Part shown: piece by piece, positions 1 to 5,245 of the stretch
Position numbering within the stretch: the stretch's first letter is position 1
How the letters are laid out: every line of letters starts with the position of its first letter
NCBI GenBank assembly: GCA_947475495.1
Contig: CANJNX010000093.1
Location: 1-5,245 of the forward strand
DNA length: 5,245 nt
Origin: Comamonadaceae bacterium
GTDB taxonomy: Bacteria; Pseudomonadota; Gammaproteobacteria; Burkholderiales; Burkholderiaceae_C
Direction of reading: 5' to 3'
Notes under the pieces: generated by a model
What the model saw: only the letters and a program-made list of their open reading frames with translations
Told to the model about the DNA's origin: nothing
Databases searched by the model: none
Translations under genes and position numbers: made by a program

Positions 1-635
1 GGCTGATTACCGGCGTGGAGCAACCCAACCAAGGTGATATTTTGTTGGACGGTCAAAAGGTCAGCTTCCGCTCGCCCCTAGACGCAAGAGACCAAGGCAT
101 TGAGACGGTGTACCAAACCTTGGCCTTGGCTGAAGACTTGGATGTGCCTGCCAATATCTTTCTTGGCCGCGAAATTACCCGTTTGAATTTGGGCCCCTTG
201 TCGGTGCTTAACCACAAGGCCATGCGTGAACAGTCCACACTCATGCTGTCCACCACGGGGGTGAAGATTCAGGATATGTCGGAGAGTTTGCGCGGTATGT
301 CTGGCGGCCAGCGCCAGTGTGTCGCGATTGCGCGCGCTGCGGGGTTTGCCAAAAAACTCATTATTTTGGATGAGCCGACTGCGGCCTTGGGTGTGGCAGA
401 AACAGCGCGTGTGGAGCAAATCATCAAGGGCCTGAAAACCCAAGGAATTCCGCTGATCATCATCAGCCACAACCTGCGCCAAGTGTTTGATCTGGTCGAC
501 CGCATATGGGTTTTCCGCCAAGGTCGCATCATTTGCAGCCGCCCCACCAAGCAAACCAACCCTGAAGAAATCGTAGGCCTGATCACCGGCGCGATTGATC
601 CCGCGAAGTTCCAAGAAGAGGCGCTGGCATGCTAA
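1..635 (+). CDS. Sugar ABC importer ATP-binding protein (5'-truncated)
   Basis: This is the nucleotide-binding subunit of an ABC importer; it would hydrolyse ATP at the inner face of the cytoplasmic membrane to drive sugar uptake. The frame is open from the left edge (first full codon at base 3, reading LITGVEQPNQGDI), so the GTG at 15 is internal and the true start, with the Walker A loop, lies upstream. Visible parts in order are the Q-loop region (VYQT, about bases 108-119), the ABC signature MSGGQRQ (297-317), Walker B LIILDEP (357-377, followed by the TAALG D-loop) and the switch histidine in IIISHN (468-470). The sequence ends soon after one ATPase domain, so this is a single-domain protein like FrcA (about 260 residues) rather than the double-domain RbsA/XylG type. 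The substrate class (monosaccharide) is inferred from FrcA-like sequence and from the sugar mutarotase and aldolase genes downstream. Permease and binding-protein genes are expected to the left. Confidence 0.9.
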   Translation, partial: LITGVEQPNQGDILLDGQKVSFRSPLDARDQGIETVYQTLALAEDLDVPANIFLGREITRLNLGPLSVLNHKAMREQSTLMLSTTGVKIQDMSESLRGMSGGQRQCVAIARAAGFAKKLIILDEPTAALGVAETARVEQIIKGLKTQGIPLIIISHNLRQVFDLVDRIWVFRQGRIICSRPTKQTNPEEIVGLITGAIDPAKFQEEALAC

Positions 636-1069
636 AAGGAATAGATCCTCTGTTGACGCCCGAGTTGCTCATGCATTTGTCAGCCATGGGCCACGGCGAA
701 TGGGTTGCGGTGGTCGATGCCAATTTCACGGCAGATTTTTTAAGCCATGGCAAGCCATTGGTGCGTTTGCCGGGCAACAGTTTGGCGCGGGTAAGCCAAG
801 CGGTTTTGTCGGTGATACCTTTGGCTGAAGATGTTGCGCAGCCGGCGGCTTATATGCGTGTGTGCCACCAAGCAGACGTTCACCGTACTTCTGCCCAGCA
901 AGCCGTTGTAGATTGCTTAGCTAAAGAGGGATTGCCAGAACAACGGGTGGAGGCGGTGGAGCGGTTCGCGTTTTATGACAAGATCAAAGGCGCAAGCGTA
1001 ATTGTTCAAAGTGGTGAAGAAACGGCTTATGGCAATGCGATGTTTTGCAAGGGCGTCATTCTGAATTAA
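629..1069 (+). CDS. fucU: FucU/RbsD-family sugar mutarotase (L-fucose mutarotase-like)
   Basis: The product is a 146-residue cytoplasmic protein of the RbsD/FucU family, which interconverts alpha and beta anomers of sugars. The start reads MLKGIDPLLTPELL, the usual FucU opening. His22 in MGHGE and Asp30 in VVDANF match the catalytic and ligand-binding positions of FucU, and the C-terminal RFAFYDKIKGA (112-122) and YGN (134-136) are also family motifs. The length is normal. The MGHGE motif and the overall pattern favour FucU over RbsD, but the real substrate may not be L-fucose. The ATG lies inside the end of the ABC ATPase gene (7-base overlap in another frame), with an AAGAGG ribosome binding site at 616-621. 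Translation is therefore probably coupled, and the sugar delivered by the transporter is probably the mutarotase substrate. No key residue appears to be missing. Confidence 0.88.
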   Translation: MLKGIDPLLTPELLMHLSAMGHGEWVAVVDANFTADFLSHGKPLVRLPGNSLARVSQAVLSVIPLAEDVAQPAAYMRVCHQADVHRTSAQQAVVDCLAKEGLPEQRVEAVERFAFYDKIKGASVIVQSGEETAYGNAMFCKGVILN

Positions 1070-1071
1070 GC

Positions 1072-1076
1072 AAAGG
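1072..1076 (+). promoter_or_regulatory. Ribosome binding site for the GTG-started aldolase gene
   Basis: AAAGG sits five bases before the GTG at 1082. The preceding in-frame codon string runs straight back to the stop of the mutarotase gene at 1067-1069, with no ATG, GTG or TTG between, so GTG 1082 is the earliest possible start. It is also the one that aligns with the MELYLD-type N-terminus of the family. Confidence 0.55.
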
Positions 1077-1081
1077 CTTGT

Positions 1082-1765
1082 GTGCATATTTACATTGACT
1101 GCGCAGATGTAGCGCTTTGGAAGATGCCAGCGGGTGTTCCGCCGGTGGTGGGCATCACGACGAACCCCAGTTTGATTTTTCAAGCGGGCCTGAGCGTAAC
1201 GCTTGAAACCTATGAGCGCTTGTTGAAAGAAGCGGGGGCGCAGGGGTTTTTGCAGCTGATGTTGCAGCTTCCTAGCGCCGACTTGGCGCAAGCCCAGACA
1301 TGGGTGGCAGCATTGCAAAAGGTGGCAGCCCAAGAACGTGTTGCGCTCACCATCAAGCTGCCGTGTATGGCTGAGTGGTTGCCTTGTATCAAGGCGGTAC
1401 AAAACATGAACCAAAAAGTCCTGTTGACGGGTTTGTCCAATCCCGTGCAGCTGCTTTGGGCCCAATCTCTGGGTGTGGACTTCATAGCGCCTTATGTAGG
1501 CCGCCTTGTGGCTGACACAGCCCTAGGCGGTCGGGATGTCTGGTCATTGCTAGAAGCCTGCATTACTGTTCAAAAGGACAATGGTCCTGCGTTGCTCGCA
1601 GCGAGCATCAAGTCACCCGATGTTTTATCGCGCTTGATGGCTATCGGAGCGGCCGCAGTGACATTGCCGCCTGCAAGCTGGATAGCGTGGTCTGAGGATG
1701 CCATTACCCAGGCTGCGGTGGCGCAATTTGCGCATGACTCCGTCCAGAGTTTGAAGTTGGTCTAA
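1082..1765 (+). CDS. Fructose-6-phosphate aldolase/transaldolase-like protein (TalC/FSA family)
   Basis: This 227-residue cytoplasmic protein belongs to the small transaldolase family that includes fructose-6-phosphate aldolase (FSA, about 220 residues). These class I aldolases use a Schiff-base lysine in a TIM barrel. Visible signatures are Asp6 in IYIDCAD, GITTNPSL (24-31), Gln58 in the FLQLM segment, the probable Schiff-base lysine Lys92 in TIKLP, Thr116 in LLTGLSNP, APYVGRL (136-142) with Tyr138 and Arg141, and AASIKSP (173-179). These line up with FSA positions D6, T26, N28, Q59, K85, T109, Y131, R134 and S166 as I recall them. One difference is Gly140 where FSA has Asn in PYVNR. The gene starts with GTG 12 bases after the mutarotase stop, so it belongs to the same operon. 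Its place beside a sugar importer and a mutarotase suggests aldol cleavage or formation of a sugar intermediate, not the housekeeping pentose-phosphate role. The substrate is unknown. Confidence 0.82.
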   Translation: MHIYIDCADVALWKMPAGVPPVVGITTNPSLIFQAGLSVTLETYERLLKEAGAQGFLQLMLQLPSADLAQAQTWVAALQKVAAQERVALTIKLPCMAEWLPCIKAVQNMNQKVLLTGLSNPVQLLWAQSLGVDFIAPYVGRLVADTALGGRDVWSLLEACITVQKDNGPALLAASIKSPDVLSRLMAIGAAAVTLPPASWIAWSEDAITQAAVAQFAHDSVQSLKLV

Positions 1766-1799
1766 GCTCCGGCCAATGCCGCCCTGCGATACTGGGCTT

Positions 1800-2543
1800 A
1801 TGCAACTTCAAGAGATTCTCTATTCCCAAGGATTTGGCACCCGGCGTGTCTGCGCCGGTCTGATTCAGCAGGGCTTGGTTCAGGTGTATGCACACGACAG
1901 CTTGGATAAGCCCACCGTATGCAAAGAAGCCGCAGCAGAATTTGAAGCGACGGGTTTGCGTTTTAAAGTGCAGGGCACCGATTGGCCGTATGTTGAAAAA
2001 GCCTATGTCTTGCTGAATAAGCCCGCGGGAACAGAGTGCTCCCAAAAACCATCCACCTATCCCAGCATTTACACCTTGTTGCCATCGCCATTGCGTTTGC
2101 GACCCCAAAAAGCAGCAGTGCAAGGGGTGCAAGCTGTGGGGCGCTTAGACCAAGACACCACGGGGATGTTGCTACTCACCGATGACGGCAAATTTATCCA
2201 CCGCATGAGTTCTCCGCGCCACCATGTGCCCAAGGTGTATGAAGTGACGGTGAAACACCCTTTGGATGACAGCCAGGTTCAGAAACTCTTAAATGGCGTG
2301 GTTTTGGATGACGACCCCCAAGCAGTGAAAGCCGCTGCGTGCGAAGCCGTTTCGCCTTTTCATCTGCGATTGACCCTGACCGAAGGGAAATACCACCAGG
2401 TCAAGCGCATGGTGGCTGCGGTGAGCAACCGCGTAGAAGCCTTGCACCGCTCACAAATCGGGGGATTGCGACTACCGCAGGACCTTCCCCCTGGCCAGTG
2501 GCGGTGGTTGAGTGCGCAAGATTTGGCGTCAATCGCCACTTGA
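1800..2543 (+). CDS. rsuA: 16S rRNA pseudouridine synthase, RsuA family
   Basis: The product is an RsuA/RluB/E/F-family pseudouridine synthase, which in the RsuA branch isomerises U516 of 16S rRNA. I prefer ATG 1800 (247 residues) because MQLQEILYSQGFGTRR is the expected beginning of the RNA-binding S4 domain (about residues 1-50). An in-frame ATG at 1776 would add seven residues (MPPCDTGL), and neither start has a clear Shine-Dalgarno sequence. The catalytic domain shows VLLNKPAG (70-77), the motif II loop GRLDQDTTGMLLLTDDG (114-130) with catalytic Asp117, PKVYEV (144-149), and EGKYHQVKRM (195-204), which is typical of RsuA-type enzymes. Length and motifs are complete. The gene follows the aldolase by 34 bases but is functionally unrelated, so it may have its own promoter, which I could not identify. 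The exact rRNA target (U516) is inferred from family resemblance. Confidence 0.88.
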   Translation: MQLQEILYSQGFGTRRVCAGLIQQGLVQVYAHDSLDKPTVCKEAAAEFEATGLRFKVQGTDWPYVEKAYVLLNKPAGTECSQKPSTYPSIYTLLPSPLRLRPQKAAVQGVQAVGRLDQDTTGMLLLTDDGKFIHRMSSPRHHVPKVYEVTVKHPLDDSQVQKLLNGVVLDDDPQAVKAAACEAVSPFHLRLTLTEGKYHQVKRMVAAVSNRVEALHRSQIGGLRLPQDLPPGQWRWLSAQDLASIAT

Positions 2544-2576
2544 TCCCACCTGCGATGCAGGAGTATCCTTGGGGTT

Positions 2577-3431
2577 ATGAAGCTTTTGCTTGATTCTTTG
2601 TGGCGTGCCAGCGCCTATTGCCTGCATCCGAAAGTGGTCCTGCTTTCGTTGATGCCCTTGGTCGTTTTGATGGGGGTGACCGGGGCGCTGGGCTATTTCT
2701 ACTGGCAACCCTCGACCGACGCCATTGACGCTTTTTTACAATCTTCCAGCTTTGTGAATACCCTGTGGGCCTTGTTAGAGAATATTGGCTTGTCTGGCTT
2801 GAAAGCTGTTCTTGCACCGCTTTTGCTTTTGCTGGTTGTGACCCCCGTGGTTGTGATGGGGACCCTGTTGCTGGTGTCTTGGCTTATGGCGCCAGCCTTG
2901 GTGGATTTGGTTGCGCGGCGTCGATTTGCGCATTTACAGCGGCTTGAAGGTGCATCTTTTTTCCTGTGCGTGGGATGGTCCCTGGTATCGCTTGGCTTGG
3001 CACTTTTAGCCATGTTGGTCTCTGCACCGATGTGGCTGGTTCCGCCATTGGTTCTGGTGTTGCCGCCTTTGATATGGGGCTGGTTGACTTACCGCGTTAT
3101 GGCCTTTGATGCTTTGGCCAGCCACGCCAGCGCCAACGAGCGTCATTCCATCTTCATGGGGCACCGTTTACCGTTGTTGGCGATGGGCGTGGTCTGCGGA
3201 ATGCTTGGTGCAGCGCCGAGCATCGTGTGGTCGGTGGGGTTTATGGCGATTGCCATGGCGCCTATTTTGGTGCCACTGTCGATCTGGATTTACACCCTTA
3301 TTTTTACTTTCTCTTCATTGTGGTTTTCCCACTATGGTTTAAGCGTCTTGGACCAATTGCGGAGTTCGCCCACGAGTCCTGCAACTGAAACACCCAGCGA
3401 CGAAGTCCCTCTGGTTTCGCTAGGACACTGA
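2577..3431 (+). CDS. EI24-domain multi-pass inner membrane protein
   Basis: This 284-residue integral membrane protein fits the EI24/CysZ-like family seen in Burkholderiales. Hydrophobic stretches lie near residues 20-43, 76-106 (long, probably two passes), 127-150, 151-172, 198-224 and 225-250. That suggests about six membrane segments, with a short polar C-terminal tail rich in Ser, Thr, Pro and acidic residues (262-284). YRVMAFDALASHASANER (172-189) between membrane segments is the most family-like motif. CysZ itself is a sulfate permease, but these proteobacterial EI24 proteins have no established function and I do not assign one. AGGAG at 2559-2563 lies 13 bases before the ATG, a long spacing, but there is no earlier in-frame start codon nearby and MKLLLDSLWRA is a natural beginning. 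The stop overlaps the next gene's start as TGATG, so the two proteins are probably made together. Confidence 0.8.
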   Translation: MKLLLDSLWRASAYCLHPKVVLLSLMPLVVLMGVTGALGYFYWQPSTDAIDAFLQSSSFVNTLWALLENIGLSGLKAVLAPLLLLLVVTPVVVMGTLLLVSWLMAPALVDLVARRRFAHLQRLEGASFFLCVGWSLVSLGLALLAMLVSAPMWLVPPLVLVLPPLIWGWLTYRVMAFDALASHASANERHSIFMGHRLPLLAMGVVCGMLGAAPSIVWSVGFMAIAMAPILVPLSIWIYTLIFTFSSLWFSHYGLSVLDQLRSSPTSPATETPSDEVPLVSLGH

Positions 3432-4240
3432 TGCAGTTTGGTTTGATCATCATTGGCGATGAGATATTGTCTGGAAAACGTTCGGACAAGCATCTTGAAA
3501 AAGCCATCGCCTTATTCAATGCGCGGGGTCTGCAAGTGTCCTACGCCAACTACGTGGGTGACGATCCACAGCGTATTACGGCCACATTAAAGACCGCTTT
3601 TTCCAGCGGCGACGTGGTCTTTTCGTTTGGCGGAATTGGCGCCACCCCGGATGACCATACCCGCCAATGTGCTGCGGGTGCTTTGGATGTTGCGCTTGCC
3701 TTGCACCCTCAAGCCAAGGCGCTGATCTTGGAACGCATGCAAGACATTGCCAAAGAGCAAGGCCACACCTTTGAGCCTGAGCGCCCTGACAATATTCACC
3801 GCTTGAACATGGGCCATTTTCCTTTGGGCGCGGGCATCATTCCCAACCCATACAACAAGATTGCTGGCTTTAGCTGTACAGCACCCGCCGGTGGAACCAT
3901 CCATTTTTTACCCGGCTTTCCTGTGATGGCCTGGCCCATGCTGGAGTGGGTTTTAGATACCCAGTATGCGCAGTGGTTTAGGCATAAGCGCTGGCTGGAG
4001 AAATCAGTGATCGTGATGGGCGCGATGGAAGCATCCTTGACGCCTTTGATGGAAAGCATCGAGCGCGAATTTGATGCCAAGGTATTTAGCCTTCCAAGCG
4101 TCGACCACGCTGTCTACGGTCGCCACATCGAACTCGGGGTCAAAGGTTCCCCGGAAATAGTGGAATCGGCTTTTGGCGCGTTAAAACACGGCTTGCAAAA
4201 TTTTGCCGTTGAACTAGGCCCTGAATTGGTGCGTAGCTAA
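3431..4240 (+). CDS. Molybdopterin-binding (MoaB/CinA N-terminal-like) protein
   Basis: The 269-residue product has a MoaB/MogA-type molybdopterin-binding fold in its first half. GDEILSGKRSDKH (9-21) and FSFGGIGATPDDHTR (64-78) correspond to the conserved glycine-rich loops of this superfamily, as does the PNPYNKIAGF block (138-147). The later FLPGFPVMAWPML (159-171) is typical of proteins annotated as competence/damage-inducible protein A (CinA-like). The C-terminal nicotinamide-nucleotide amidase (pncC) domain of full CinA is absent; residues 185-269 form a small alpha/beta region with FSLPSV at 219-224. Competence or DNA-damage roles should therefore not be assumed. The ATG shares one base with the upstream stop, and AGGA at 3422-3425 provides a ribosome binding site five bases ahead. 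The physiological ligand is unknown. Pairing with the EI24 membrane protein suggests a shared task but does not define it. Confidence 0.82.
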   Translation: MQFGLIIIGDEILSGKRSDKHLEKAIALFNARGLQVSYANYVGDDPQRITATLKTAFSSGDVVFSFGGIGATPDDHTRQCAAGALDVALALHPQAKALILERMQDIAKEQGHTFEPERPDNIHRLNMGHFPLGAGIIPNPYNKIAGFSCTAPAGGTIHFLPGFPVMAWPMLEWVLDTQYAQWFRHKRWLEKSVIVMGAMEASLTPLMESIEREFDAKVFSLPSVDHAVYGRHIELGVKGSPEIVESAFGALKHGLQNFAVELGPELVRS

Positions 4241-4254
4241 TAATGCATTAAAAT
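4226..4254 (+). promoter_or_regulatory. Candidate sigma-70 promoter upstream of glnA (glnAp1-like)
   Basis: TTGGTG (4226-4231) and TAAAAT (4249-4254) are separated by exactly 17 bases. The -10 box matches 5 of 6 consensus positions and the -35 only 3 of 6. The -35 lies in the last codons of the preceding gene, and the -10 overlaps the first NtrC site. In enteric bacteria a comparable sigma-70 promoter (glnAp1) is repressed by NtrC. Chance AT-rich matches are common, so this is weakly supported. Confidence 0.3.
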
Positions 4255-4260
4255 GGTGCA
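4244..4260 (+). promoter_or_regulatory. NtrC (GlnG) binding site 1 of the glnA enhancer
   Basis: TGCATTAAAATGGTGCA is an imperfect dyad with 3-base centre and TGCA at both ends. Its right half TGGTGCA is identical to the consensus half of NtrC sites (TGCACCA-N3-TGGTGCA), while the left half departs at the inner positions. Its centre is about 172 bases upstream of the predicted sigma-54 start site, within the range for NtrC enhancers. Confidence 0.72.
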
Positions 4261-4270
4261 TTATTAAAAA

Positions 4271-4287
4271 TGCACGCCAATGGTGCT
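4271..4287 (+). promoter_or_regulatory. NtrC (GlnG) binding site 2 of the glnA enhancer
   Basis: TGCACGCCAATGGTGCT has the same 17-base layout, TGCAC...GGTGC, as known NtrC sites and closely resembles the strong Escherichia coli glnA site. Its centre is 27 bases from that of site 1 and about 145 bases upstream of the predicted start site. Paired sites allow cooperative binding of phosphorylated NtrC dimers, which activate sigma-54 polymerase by DNA looping. Confidence 0.78.
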
Positions 4288-4389
4288 TTTTAGGCTCGTT
4301 AGCGCTGAGCAAGTTCCAATTTAGCGCGATTTCAGGGAAAAACAGGTTTTCTCAAGGCAAAATACCAGGCGACCCAGCATTTTTTACGC

Positions 4390-4413
4390 TGCAGCTTTGG
4401 CATAAAAGCTGCA
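4390..4413 (+). repeat. Perfect 9-bp inverted repeat over the sigma-54 promoter core
   Basis: TGCAGCTTT (4390-4398) is the exact reverse complement of AAAGCTGCA (4405-4413), with six bases between. The arms cover the start of the -24 element and all of the -12 GC. It is not followed by a run of T on either strand, so it is not a classical terminator. It could be an operator, a cruciform-prone site, or coincidence. Confidence 0.7.
4397..4413 (+). promoter_or_regulatory. Sigma-54 (RpoN) promoter of glnA
   Basis: TTGGCATAAAAGCTGCA fits the sigma-54 consensus YTGGCACGRNNNTTGCW, with invariant GG at 4399-4400 and GC at 4411-4412 separated by exactly ten bases. Mismatches are at the two bases after TGGCA and at the first T of TTGC. 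Transcription should begin near 4424, giving a leader of about 38 bases before the glnA ATG. The upstream NtrC sites and the identity of the downstream gene support the call strongly. Confidence 0.85.
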
Positions 4414-4450
4414 AGGTAAACAAGGTAAGTCTTTTTAATAACCGTGCAAC

Positions 4451-4455
4451 AGGAG
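4451..4455 (+). promoter_or_regulatory. Strong ribosome binding site of glnA
   Basis: AGGAG lies six bases before the ATG at 4462, close to ideal spacing. This fixes the start, and [11 protein letters not shown] is the usual N-terminus of betaproteobacterial GlnA. Confidence 0.85.
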
Positions 4456-4461
4456 TATTTG

Positions 4462-5245
4462 ATGGCCAAGACCGTCGCAGACGTGATGAAGATGGTGAAA
4501 GAAAACGAAGTCAAGTTTGTTGATTTCCGCTTCACCGACACCCGTGGTAAAGAGCAGCACGTTACCGTGCCCATTTCTCATTTTGACGAAGACAAATTTG
4601 TCTCTGGTCACGCCTTTGACGGCTCATCCATTGCGGGATGGAAAGGCATTGAAGCTTCTGACATGCAACTCATGCCCGATGCCAATACCGCCAATATCGA
4701 CCCCTTCTTTGAAGAAACCACGCTCTTTTTGAGCTGTGATGTGGTCGAGCCAAGCGACGGCAAGGCCTATGACCGCGATCCCCGTTCGATCGCTAAGCGC
4801 GCTGAAGCCTACCTCAAAGCCTCTGGCATTGGCGATACCGCCTATTTCGGTCCTGAGCCTGAGTTCTTCATTTTTGACGACGTGCGTTGGAACACCGATA
4901 TGTCGGGCTCTTTCTTCAAAATTGACGAAGCAGAAGCACCATGGAACTCAGGTAAAGAAATGCCTGGTGGCAACAAAGGCCACCGTCCCACTGTCAAGGG
5001 CGGCTACTTCCCCGTTCCTCCTGTGGACAGCACCCAAGACATGCGTGCGGAAATGTCTTTGATTCTCGAATCCCTGGGCGTTCCCGTTGAAGTGTTTCAC
5101 CACGAAGTGGCTGGCGCTGGTCAAAACGAAATTGGTACGAAATTCAGCACCTTGGTTGAACGCGCTGACTGGACCCAGGTTTTGAAGTATGTCGTTCAAA
5201 ACGTGGCCCATGCCTATGGCAAAACTGCGACCTTCATGCCCAAAC
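4462..5245 (+). CDS. glnA: Glutamine synthetase type I (3'-truncated by window edge)
   Basis: GlnA makes glutamine from glutamate, ammonia and ATP in the cytoplasm as a dodecamer, the main route of ammonium assimilation when nitrogen is scarce. The frame is open to the right edge, giving 261 codons of an enzyme usually near 470 residues. Visible motifs are the beta-grasp N-terminal domain with [12 protein letters not shown] (19-30), the Asp-loop region FDGSSI (52-57), [10 protein letters not shown] (130-139) with metal ligands Glu132 and Glu134, and [14 protein letters not shown] (211-224) with Glu215 and Glu223. The latter reads VAGAG where many homologues read VATAG. The ATP-binding KTATFMPK (254-261) is the last readable segment. 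The adenylylation tyrosine and flexible Glu loop lie outside the window. Expression is predicted to be driven by NtrC and sigma-54 from the region just upstream. In related genomes glnL-glnG (ntrBC) commonly follow, which cannot be tested here. Confidence 0.97.
   Translation, partial: MAKTVADVMKMVKENEVKFVDFRFTDTRGKEQHVTVPISHFDEDKFVSGHAFDGSSIAGWKGIEASDMQLMPDANTANIDPFFEETTLFLSCDVVEPSDGKAYDRDPRSIAKRAEAYLKASGIGDTAYFGPEPEFFIFDDVRWNTDMSGSFFKIDEAEAPWNSGKEMPGGNKGHRPTVKGGYFPVPPVDSTQDMRAEMSLILESLGVPVEVFHHEVAGAGQNEIGTKFSTLVERADWTQVLKYVVQNVAHAYGKTATFMPK

Noticed and set aside
78..614. Long antisense open frame (178 codons) opposite the ABC ATPase gene
   Set aside because: The + strand here encodes clear ABC signature and Walker B motifs; the antisense translation shows no recognisable domain and is a product of codon bias.
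917..1465. Antisense open frame (182 codons) across the mutarotase/aldolase junction
   Set aside because: It opposes two genes with complete family motifs, shows no domain of its own, and its composition (rich in Gln, His, Leu and Arg) is typical of reverse-strand shadow frames.
4266..4290. Terminator-like pattern: A-run, GCAC...GTGC stem, then TTTTT after the molybdopterin-binding gene
   Set aside because: The stem is only four base pairs with an extra T bulge and a loose loop, and the same bases are better explained as NtrC site 2. It could act as a weak terminator, but I cannot support it.
4336..4353. Small hairpin GAAAA...TTTTC in the glnA upstream region
   Set aside because: Five AT-rich base pairs are too weak to claim a structure, and no neighbouring signal supports one.
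4288..4389. Possible IHF site or small RNA between the NtrC sites and the sigma-54 promoter
   Set aside because: I looked for the IHF core pattern (WATCAA-N4-TTR) on both strands and did not see it, and there is no promoter-plus-terminator pair that would support a small RNA.
4332..4574. Antisense open frame over the glnA promoter and gene start
   Set aside because: It covers the sigma-54 promoter, leader and 5' end of glnA, and encodes nothing recognisable.

Overview
The window is ordinary chromosomal DNA from a betaproteobacterium, most likely Burkholderiales and close to Comamonadaceae. I infer this from the style of the proteins: a RsuA-type enzyme starting MQLQEIL, an EI24 membrane protein paired with a MoaB/CinA-type protein, and a class I GlnA. 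Base composition is moderate and the codon use looks even throughout. All seven recognised genes lie on the + strand and the coding is dense. Two genes are cut by the window edges: the ABC ATPase at the left lacks its N-terminus, and glnA at the right lacks its C-terminal half.

Bases 1-1765 form a sugar uptake and catabolism cassette. It holds the ATPase of a sugar ABC importer (Walker A lies off the left edge), a FucU/RbsD-family sugar mutarotase overlapping it by 7 bases, and a fructose-6-phosphate-aldolase/transaldolase-like Schiff-base aldolase starting at GTG 12 bases after the mutarotase stop. Together they suggest import, anomer interconversion and aldol cleavage of one sugar. The sugar cannot be named from this window.

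Bases 1800-4240 hold a housekeeping run. A 16S rRNA pseudouridine synthase (rsuA-like) is followed 33 bases later by an EI24-domain multi-pass membrane protein. That gene is coupled by a TGATG stop/start overlap to a stand-alone molybdopterin-binding (MoaB/CinA N-terminal-like) protein.

Bases 4241-4461 are the regulatory region of glnA and the richest non-coding part of the window. Two 17-bp NtrC (GlnG)-type sites lie upstream, followed about 110 bases later by a sigma-54 promoter with the diagnostic GG-N10-GC spacing, then a short leader and a strong AGGAG ribosome binding site. A perfect 9-bp inverted repeat is superimposed on the sigma-54 core. A possible sigma-70 promoter overlaps the first NtrC site. 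This resembles the enterobacterial glnAp1/glnAp2 arrangement, with nitrogen-limitation control of glutamine synthetase.

I saw no tRNA or rRNA genes, insertion sequences, CRISPR arrays, phage genes or clear signs of horizontal transfer. I did not find a plainly undescribed system. The observations most worth following are the glnA control region and the unidentified sugar pathway.
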